Assembly (NCBI GenBank): GCA_944319795.1
Contig: CALUFA010000003.1
Coordinates: 1-64,000 of the forward strand
DNA from: an uncultured Prevotella sp.
GTDB taxonomy: Bacteria; Bacteroidota; Bacteroidia; Bacteroidales; Bacteroidaceae
Reading direction: 5' to 3'
Length of the DNA: 64,000 bases
Positions 58,241 to 64,000 of the stretch are shown here, one piece after another. The notes beneath the pieces were generated by a model, which had not been told where the DNA came from, ran no database searches, and worked only from the letters and a program-made list of their open reading frames with translations. Numbering within the stretch: the first letter of the stretch is position 1; the number at the start of each line of letters is the position of its first letter. A program made the translations under genes and the position numbers.

Positions 58241-59782
58241 ATGGTAAAAGCATTTGAAAATTTTGAAGTGTGGTTCATCACAGGAGCACAACTTCTTTAC
58301 GGAGGCGAAGCCGTCGCACAAGTTGACGGGCACTCTAAGGAAATGGTTGACGGACTGAACAACTCAGGCAGACTGCCAATCAAAGTTGTATATAAAGGAA
58401 CAGCCAATAGCAGCAAGGAAGTGGCCGAACTTTTCGCCGCAGCCAACAACGACAAAAGGTGCATCGGCGTAATAACATGGATGCATACGTTCTCACCGGC
58501 AAAAATGTGGATCCACGGCCTGCAAATACTGCACAAGCCCCTACTCCACTTGCATACTCAGTTCAATGCCGAGATTCCATGGGACTCTATCGACATGGAT
58601 TTCATGAACCTGAACCAAAGCGCACACGGCGACCGCGAGTTCGGTCACATTATAGCACGCATGCGCCTACGTCGCAAGCTCGTTGTCGGCTACTGGAAAG
58701 AGGCTGAAACGCAAGACCACATCGCCGTTTGGGAACGCGTCTGCGCCGCATGGGCCGACGCTCAAGACATGCTAATCATACGCTTCGGCGACCAGATGAA
58801 CAACGTAGCCGTAACCGACGGCGACAAGGTGGCAGCCGAACAAGTATTGGGTTACCATGTTGACTATTGCCCGTTCAGCGAAGTACTCGAACACTACAAG
58901 AACCTGAAGGATGCAGACGTCGACGCCCTTGTCGAGACATACTTCAAAGAATACGAACACGACGCCGAGCTTGAAGACAAGTCGACCGTAGCATACAAGA
59001 AAGTAAGAAATGCAGCCAAGGCCGAACTCGCCCTGCGTGCCATCCTTAAAGAGAAGGGAGCCAAAGGCTTCACTACCAACTTCGACGACCTTGGCGACGT
59101 AGACGTAGAAAACTCAGGCATGGGGTTCGACCAGATACCCGGTCTCGCCTCTCAACGTCTCATGGCCGAAGGCTACGGCTTCGGAGCCGAAGGCGACTGG
59201 AAATCTGCAGCGCTCTACCGCACCGTATGGTTCATGACCCAGGGCATGGAGAACGGATGCTCGTTCCTAGAGGACTACACCCTCAATTTCAACGGCGCAC
59301 AAAGCGCAATACTTCAGTCTCACATGCTTGAGGTTAGTCCGCTCATCGCAGCCTCGAGGCCGCGCCTCGAGGTACACTTCCTCGGCATCGGCGTAAGAAA
59401 GAGCGAAACGGCGCGCCTCGTATTCACGTCGAAGGTAGGCAAGGGCGTAACCGCAACCGTGGTCGACATGGGCAACCGCTTCCGCATGATAGTAAACGAT
59501 GTTGACTGCATCGAGCCGAAACCACTGCCGAAACTTCCGGTCGCATCCGCACTGTGGATACCACAGCCAAACTTCGAGGTAGGCGCAGGCTGCTGGATTT
59601 ACGCCGGCGGAACCCACCACAGCTGCTTCTCTTACGACCTGACCGACGAATACTGGCAAGACTATGCCGAGATAGCAGGCATCGAGGCAGTATTCATCAA
59701 CAATGACACCACGGTAGACAACTTCCGCAAGGAACTGCGCTTCAACGAAGTATATTACATGCTTAACAAGGCGTTAAACTAA
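58241..59782 (+). CDS. araA: L-arabinose isomerase
   Basis: This 513-residue enzyme converts L-arabinose to L-ribulose in the cytoplasm. Start MVKAFENFEVWFITGAQLLYG is typical. Further signs are ITWMHTFSPAKMWI, LHLHTQFNAEIPW, QSAHGDREFGHI, GDQMNNVAVTDGDKV, the metal-binding Glu in the FGAEGDWKSAAL segment (catalytic Glu), SFLEDYTLN and the His in THHSCFSYD. It lies between araD and araB; a word-repeat hairpin separates it from araB. Confidence 0.98.
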   Translation: MVKAFENFEVWFITGAQLLYGGEAVAQVDGHSKEMVDGLNNSGRLPIKVVYKGTANSSKEVAELFAAANNDKRCIGVITWMHTFSPAKMWIHGLQILHKPLLHLHTQFNAEIPWDSIDMDFMNLNQSAHGDREFGHIIARMRLRRKLVVGYWKEAETQDHIAVWERVCAAWADAQDMLIIRFGDQMNNVAVTDGDKVAAEQVLGYHVDYCPFSEVLEHYKNLKDADVDALVETYFKEYEHDAELEDKSTVAYKKVRNAAKAELALRAILKEKGAKGFTTNFDDLGDVDVENSGMGFDQIPGLASQRLMAEGYGFGAEGDWKSAALYRTVWFMTQGMENGCSFLEDYTLNFNGAQSAILQSHMLEVSPLIAASRPRLEVHFLGIGVRKSETARLVFTSKVGKGVTATVVDMGNRFRMIVNDVDCIEPKPLPKLPVASALWIPQPNFEVGAGCWIYAGGTHHSCFSYDLTDEYWQDYAEIAGIEAVFINNDTTVDNFRKELRFNEVYYMLNKALN

Positions 59783-59789
59783 TTAATGA

Positions 59790-59863
59790 TTAAGAGTTAA
59801 GAATTAAGAAAACCGATTGTATTTCATTAAATTGGTTTACTTAATTCTTAACTCTTATTTTAT
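59790..59863. repeat. Word-repeat hairpin between araA and araB
   Basis: The arm TAAGAGTTAAGAATTAAG and onward pairs with the arm ending CTTAATTCTTAACTCTTA; about 25 of 28 positions match. The heptamers are the same as in the thi4 and grpE-dnaJ gaps. Confidence 0.85.
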
Positions 59864-59884
59864 ACCAAAGAAATTTATAAGACT

Positions 59885-61564
59885 ATGCAAAAATATGTAA
59901 TCGGACTCGACTATGGCAGCGACTCGGCTCGTGCCCTCGTAGTCAATGCTGAAACTGGTGAAATACTCGCTACCAGCGTAAAATACTATCCTCGCTGGAA
60001 AAAAGGATTGTATTGCAACCCTAAGACCAACCAATGGCGCCAACATCCAAAGGACTATCTTGAAGTGCTCGAAGCTACCGTAACCGACGCGCTCGGCCAA
60101 TGCGCCGAAGGCGTGGCAGACAACGTTGTCGGAATAGCATTCGATACGACAGGCTCAACCCCGGCTTTCACTGACGAAAGCGGCACACCGCTGGCCATGC
60201 TGCCCGAATTCGCCGAAAACCCCAACGCAATGTTCGTGCTTTGGAAAGACCACACAGCCGTTAAGGAAGCCGAAGAGATCAACGACGCATGCGCCAAGTC
60301 GGCCGTAAACTACGCCAAGTACGAAGGCGGAATATACTCAGCTGAATGGTTTTGGGCAAAAGCACTCCATATACTGCGCGAAGACCAGGCCATAGCCAAG
60401 AAGGCATACTCGATAGTTGAGTACTGCGAATGGCTACCGGCAGTGCTCACCGGCGTAAAGTCGGCCAAGGACATCGTGCGCAGTCGCTGTGCCTGTGGGC
60501 ACAAAGCCATGTGGCACAAAGAATGGGGCGGACTGCCGTCTGAAGAGTTCCTCACATCTGTAGACCAGAAGCTCGCCGGATTCCGCGACAGGCTCTTCAC
60601 CGACACCGAAACTGCAGACAAGCCCGTAGGCCACCTGTGCAAAGAGTGGGCGCAGAGGCTCGGCCTCAGCGAAAACGTCGTAGTAGCAGGCGGAGCATAC
60701 GATTGCCACATGGGTGCAGTAGGCGCAGGCGTAACCACACATACCCTCGTCAGGGTAATCGGCACATCGACATGCGACGTAATGGTAGCGTCGTATGATG
60801 AGATAGGCACAAAATGCATCAAGGGAATCTGTGGCCAGGTAGACGGCAGCGTAATCCCCGGAATGGTAGGTCTCGAGGCGGGCCAGTCCAGTTTCGGCGA
60901 CGTATACGCAATGTTCAGGCGCATACTCGAGTTCCCCGTAAGAAACATACTGCCACAAACACTCGGAGGTAAGCTCAGCAAGGAAGATGTTGACCAAATC
61001 GTCGAGGACACATGCGACAAGATAATAGTTAAGCTGACCGAGGAAGCTGAGAAAATCCCCGTAAGCGAGAGCACTATGATTGCAACCGACTGGATCAACG
61101 GCCGCCGCACCCCTGACGCAAACCAGCTGCTCAAAGGCACAGTAGCCGGCTTCACCCTCGGCACAACGGCACCGCAAGTGTTCCGCGCCCTCGTAGAGGC
61201 TACGGCCTTCGGCACGAAGGCTATCGTCGACAGGTTTGAAGAAGAAGGCGTCGTCATCGACAATGTTATCGGCATAGGCGGTATCGCCCTGAAGTCGCCA
61301 TTCGTAATGCAGACCATGTGCGACGTCATCAACAAACCTATAAAGGTATGCAACACCGACCAAGCCTGCGCTCTCGGCGCAGCCATGTTCGCCGCTACGG
61401 CTGCCGGAGTTTACGCAAAAGTTGAAGACGCTATCGAGAAAATGAACAGCGGATTCTCTAAGGAATATAAGCCCCAGCCTGACAATGTTGAAGCATACGC
61501 CAACATATACGAAAACTACCTGAAGCTCGGCGCATTCACCGAGAAAGAACTTTTCAACAAATAA
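59885..61564 (+). CDS. araB: Ribulokinase
   Basis: This 559-residue FGGY-family kinase phosphorylates L-ribulose to L-ribulose 5-phosphate. The N-terminal phosphate-binding loop YVIGLDYGSDSARALVV and the sequence VGIAFDTTGSTPAFTD open the first domain. The C-terminal FGGY signature region includes VRVIGTSTCDVMVA, GLEAGQSSFGDVYAMF and IGGIALKSPFVMQTMCDVINKPI, then ACALGAAMFAATAAG. It is the last gene of the arabinose operon. Confidence 0.97.
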   Translation: MQKYVIGLDYGSDSARALVVNAETGEILATSVKYYPRWKKGLYCNPKTNQWRQHPKDYLEVLEATVTDALGQCAEGVADNVVGIAFDTTGSTPAFTDESGTPLAMLPEFAENPNAMFVLWKDHTAVKEAEEINDACAKSAVNYAKYEGGIYSAEWFWAKALHILREDQAIAKKAYSIVEYCEWLPAVLTGVKSAKDIVRSRCACGHKAMWHKEWGGLPSEEFLTSVDQKLAGFRDRLFTDTETADKPVGHLCKEWAQRLGLSENVVVAGGAYDCHMGAVGAGVTTHTLVRVIGTSTCDVMVASYDEIGTKCIKGICGQVDGSVIPGMVGLEAGQSSFGDVYAMFRRILEFPVRNILPQTLGGKLSKEDVDQIVEDTCDKIIVKLTEEAEKIPVSESTMIATDWINGRRTPDANQLLKGTVAGFTLGTTAPQVFRALVEATAFGTKAIVDRFEEEGVVIDNVIGIGGIALKSPFVMQTMCDVINKPIKVCNTDQACALGAAMFAATAAGVYAKVEDAIEKMNSGFSKEYKPQPDNVEAYANIYENYLKLGAFTEKELFNK

Positions 61565-61567
61565 CAA

Positions 61568-61652
61568 CGTTGTGCGGTATAAAAACATACCGTGCAACGG
61601 CAAAAAACATGTAGCGCCAAGGAGTGGGACGAAACGCCACCTTTGGCGCTAC
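61568..61652. other. Two hairpins after araB
   Basis: 61568-61580 pairs with 61587-61599 (two mismatches), and GTAGCGCCAAGG (61611-61622) pairs with CCTTTGGCGCTAC (61640-61652) with one bulge. Neither has a T-run; they may stabilise the 3' end. From 61653 to 61800 nothing was recognised. Confidence 0.6.
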
Positions 61653-61801
61653 GCACTTATTATAAAAGAAACGGAATAAAGCCTAAGCCGAATGGCATTT
61701 TGTTATTTCAAACCAAAACTTGAAATCCAACGCATGTGCCATGCTACTGACTAAGAGGACGTTTTGGGGTTCCTGATCCACCATAAATAACAGCATAATA
61801 A

Positions 61802-61836
61802 AAAATCCGGTCGGCCTAACGGGCCGACCGGATTTT
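61802..61836. terminator. Bidirectional terminator between araB and the TSCPD gene
   Basis: A perfect 15-base stem (AAAATCCGGTCGGCC against GGCCGACCGGATTTT) with a 5-base loop gives A and T runs on both sides, serving both convergent units. Confidence 0.92.
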
Positions 61837-61845
61837 ATGACAAGG

Positions 61846-62100
61846 TCACATCTGCTTCAACTGTTCTATTGCCTTACATAGTTGGTCTGGGCAACTTGTT
61901 GGCTTGCTTCCGCAACGTATTCCGTTAAGACGCTGCCAAACATCGTCAACATGCATGCCTTTTACGAGCGAGCAGATACCCTGCAGATTGCCATTGCATC
62001 CACCGGTAAAAACGACGTTAAGTATCTTGCCGTCATCACCTACTTCAAGGTCTATCTGTTTGCTGCATGTGCCAGACGTAACGTATGATATTTTTTTCAT
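61846..62100 (-). CDS. TSCPD domain protein (TIGR03905-type)
   Basis: An 84-residue protein with conserved Cys: SGTCSKQI, GGCNGNLQGICSLV, IRCGSKPTSCPDQLCKAIEQL. This is the stand-alone TSCPD domain, related to the C-terminal part of some ribonucleotide reductases and presumed to bind metal. No biochemical role is established. It follows yebC on the minus strand by 23 bases and ends at the shared terminator. Confidence 0.9.
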   Translation of the reverse strand: MKKISYVTSGTCSKQIDLEVGDDGKILNVVFTGGCNGNLQGICSLVKGMHVDDVWQRLNGIRCGSKPTSCPDQLCKAIEQLKQM

Positions 62101-62123
62101 AAGACAACGTATGGGTAATTAAA

Positions 62124-62852
62124 TTATTCTTCGGGCTTCATGTTAGTGTACACGTTCTGCACGTCGTCGTCGTCTTCAAGCAAGTCGACCATCTTATCGA
62201 TTGCGGCACGCTCTTCCGGGGTTACGTCCTTAAGGTCGTTTGGAATGCGAGTGAACTCGGCACCAGTCACTTCAAACCCGTTCTCCTCGAGGTGCTTCTG
62301 TATCTCGCCGAAGCTCTTCGGGTCGCCGTAGATGGTTACTTCGCCGGATTCGTCGTCGGTGTCATACTCGTCGTCAACGCCGTAGTCAATAAGGTCGAGG
62401 ATGAGCTCATCCATGTCAAGACCGTCTTTCTTCTTGAAAGTAAACACGCACTTGTGGTCGAACAGGAACGAGAGACTGCCCATTGTTCCGAGGTTGCCGT
62501 TGAATTTGTTGAATATGGCACGCACGTTGCCCACGGTGCGCGTGGTGTTGTCTGTGGCGGCATCAACGAATATGGCTATGCCGTGGGGGCCGTATCCCTC
62601 GTAGGTTACTTCCTTGTATTCACTTTGGTCTTTGCCCATAGCGTTCTTTATTGCACGCTTTACGTTCTCAAGGGGCATGTTCTCGCGCTTGGCGTTTAGT
62701 ATGATAGAACGCAGATGTGGGTTGTTGTCAGGGTCTGGGCCTCCGGCTTTCACGGCAATGGCTATCTGTTTGCCGATTTTCGTAAACGTCCTGGCCATGT
62801 GGCCCCATCTCTTCAGCTTCGTAGCTTTACGGTATTCAAATGCTCTTCCCAT
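62124..62852 (-). CDS. yebC: YebC/PmpR family protein
   Basis: A 242-residue member of the YebC/TACO1 family, known as translation factors for difficult (for example proline-rich) stretches and earlier described as regulators. MGRAFEYRKATKLKRWGHMARTFTKIGKQIAIAVKAGGPDPDNNP is the typical N-terminus, and VTYEGYGPHGIAIFVDAATDN lies mid-protein. Start is ATG 62852. A longer frame to 62963 is made of the 18-base leader repeats and is not credible. Confidence 0.95.
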   Translation of the reverse strand: MGRAFEYRKATKLKRWGHMARTFTKIGKQIAIAVKAGGPDPDNNPHLRSIILNAKRENMPLENVKRAIKNAMGKDQSEYKEVTYEGYGPHGIAIFVDAATDNTTRTVGNVRAIFNKFNGNLGTMGSLSFLFDHKCVFTFKKKDGLDMDELILDLIDYGVDDEYDTDDESGEVTIYGDPKSFGEIQKHLEENGFEVTGAEFTRIPNDLKDVTPEERAAIDKMVDLLEDDDDVQNVYTNMKPEE

Positions 62853-62871
62853 ATATATAATTGTATTTTTT

Positions 62872-63005
62872 GGTTTTACGGTTGTGTGAGGTTTTACGGT
62901 TGTGTGAGGTTTTACGGTTGTAAGATTGGGGTAAATCTTATATCCTATATCGAAAGCACCCAAACATTATAACCCTAAAAACCTTACAGACTCATAACCG
63001 CAAGA
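62872..63005. repeat. 18-base direct repeats and weak dyad in the yebC leader
   Basis: An 18-base unit (GGTTTTACGGTTGTGTGA) is present twice in tandem (62872-62889, 62890-62907), and a third copy begins at 62908. About 70 bases further, inverted counterparts (CCTAAAAACCTTAC, CATAACCGCAAGACC) could pair partly with them. Confidence 0.8.
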
Positions 63006-63014
63006 CCCACATTC

Positions 63015-64000
63015 TTACCTCAGTTCCGCTTTCAGTTCCTTCTTCAGGTTAGCCGTCAGCTTACTCATCATTACGTCTATCTGCTTATCATTGAGGGTCT
63101 TTTCCTCGTCTTGCAGGATGAAGTTTACGGCGTAACTCTTCTTGCCTTCGGGCAGGTTGCCACCTTCGTACACGTCGAAGAGCTCGACGCTCTTGAGGTA
63201 TTTCTTCTCCGTCTGCCTGGCTATACGTTCTATCTCGCCGAAGGACACGCTCTTGTCTACTAACAGGGCGAGGTCGCGGCTTACGGCAGGATATTTGCTT
63301 ATCTCGTGGAAACTTACGGTTTTCTTACCGGCAGCCTTGGCTAACGTGTCCCAGTGGATGTCGGCGTAATATACGTCGTTGTCGATGCCAAACTTCTTGA
63401 GTTGCTTTCCGGCTACGACGCCGAGTTCGGCGAACACCTTGCCGCTTCTGTCCTCGACGGACATGGCAACTGCGAAAATATCGTTAGCGCAAGGTTTAAC
63501 AACAGTCGAGCCTTTAGGCAACCCTGCACGGCGGAGTATGTTGTCGGCATAGGCTTTCAGTTCATAGAATGACGAGTCCTCGTCAGGATGGGCCCAGCTG
63601 CCCTCGACGCGCTTGCCGGTTACCCACAAAGCGAGGTGTTTCTCTTCCTTATAAGCAACCATCGGGTTGTCGTGGTTCTGCTTCTCAGGCAGGAACTTAT
63701 ATACGTTACCTACCTCGAATAGCCTCAAGTTCCGATTCTTGCGGTTGGCATTATAGGCTATGCTTTCCAATCCGCCGAATAGCAGCGTGGCGCGCATGAC
63801 GTTGAGGTCGGAACTTAGAGGATTCATTATCCTTACGAGGTTTTCCGCCTTGTAGCTTTCGAGCCCGTCGTAATACGCGGCCTTGGTAAGCGAATTGTTC
63901 AATATCTCGTTGAAACCACAGCCTACGAGCTGTTCGCCTATGATGTTCTCCAGTTTGTGCTTGTTGTCCTCCCCGCCTTTTATTACGAGAGAGCTTTTGA
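63015..64000 (-). CDS. pheT: Phenylalanine-tRNA ligase beta subunit (C-terminal part)
   Basis: The minus-strand frame enters at the window end (64000) and stops at 63015, giving about 328 residues of the C-terminal part of PheT. Visible parts are the catalytic-core-like segment (IIGEQLVGCGFNEILNNSLTKA, NPLSSDLNVMRATLLFGGLESIAYN, LFEVGNVY) and the C-terminal anticodon-binding domain (about the last 95 residues, FHEISKYPAVSRDLALLVDKSVSFGEIE and SYAVNFILQDEEKTLNDKQID). It charges tRNA(Phe) together with PheS. yebC lies downstream. Confidence 0.96.
   Translation of the reverse strand, partial: KSSLVIKGGEDNKHKLENIIGEQLVGCGFNEILNNSLTKAAYYDGLESYKAENLVRIMNPLSSDLNVMRATLLFGGLESIAYNANRKNRNLRLFEVGNVYKFLPEKQNHDNPMVAYKEEKHLALWVTGKRVEGSWAHPDEDSSFYELKAYADNILRRAGLPKGSTVVKPCANDIFAVAMSVEDRSGKVFAELGVVAGKQLKKFGIDNDVYYADIHWDTLAKAAGKKTVSFHEISKYPAVSRDLALLVDKSVSFGEIERIARQTEKKYLKSVELFDVYEGGNLPEGKKSYAVNFILQDEEKTLNDKQIDVMMSKLTANLKKELKAELR

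Noticed and set aside
62853-62963. N-terminal extension of YebC
   Set aside because: The extension is encoded by the 18-base repeats (repeated TTVKPH) and does not resemble the family; ATG 62852 gives the usual N-terminus.

Overview
The window is chromosomal DNA from a Bacteroidetes bacterium, most likely Prevotella or a close relative. The evidence is: promoters of the Bacteroidetes type (TTTG, about 19 bases, TAnnTTTG) in front of several genes; few Shine-Dalgarno sites; many DUF lipoproteins; a Na+/sugar symporter arabinose locus built around a NUDIX-family AraR; a ThiD-ThiE fusion; and no SusC/D pair. No tRNA, rRNA or CRISPR array was seen.

Layout. 1-2900: edge of an accessory region, with the C-terminally cut gene of an outer-membrane beta-barrel protein, a decayed small gene and a large stretch without genes. 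2893-8196: thiamin locus, made of a promoter, a TPP riboswitch, thiD-thiE fusion, thiC, thi4 and a TenI/ThiE-like gene. 8405-13300: fucO, a MITE-like inverted repeat, a sugar O-acetyltransferase and a TonB-type outer-membrane receptor. 13503-24728 (minus strand): ABC permease, ABC ATPase and DUF4836 lipoprotein (an operon), rsmE, a DUF151 nuclease-like gene, a nucleoside-type MFS transporter, two paralogous TPR proteins, gyrA. 25284-31464: a DUF4861 protein, then minus-strand AlaX-like editing protein, GH13 amylase, fabD, panB, HAD phosphatase. 31749-34649: DUF3298 lipoprotein, rsmG, MBL hydrolase, ruvC, small Cys-rich membrane protein. 34838-45901: fimbrillin-like lipoprotein, LacI regulator with uxaA, an unknown protein, GH25 lysozyme, zinc-ribbon membrane protein, 5'-nucleotidase, nudC, a small exported protein. 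46090-50995: ABC-F ATPase, grpE, dnaJ, folC. 51100-61564: galM and galK, then the arabinose operon (lipoprotein epimerase, SGLT symporter, araR, araD, araA, araB). 61846-64000 (minus): TSCPD protein, yebC, pheT (cut by the window end).

How the genes work together. The thiamin genes give HMP-PP (ThiC, ThiD), the thiazole from Thi4 in place of ThiG/H/S/F, and the coupling enzyme ThiE, under TPP control. The arabinose operon covers anomer conversion outside the cell membrane, uptake, isomerisation, phosphorylation and epimerisation to xylulose 5-phosphate, with its own sugar-sensing regulator.

The most unusual content lies between the genes. Six intergenic arrays share an exact 22-base register with a palindromic core (AAAAGG-N3-CCTTTT), all in the same orientation and all upstream of a plus-strand gene. 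About ten long hairpins built from short repeated words lie mostly between cistrons of operons. The ABC-F protein has one intact and one coherently dead composite ATP site. An 8-base tandem repeat lies exactly at the ThiD/ThiE junction, where slippage would break the fusion.
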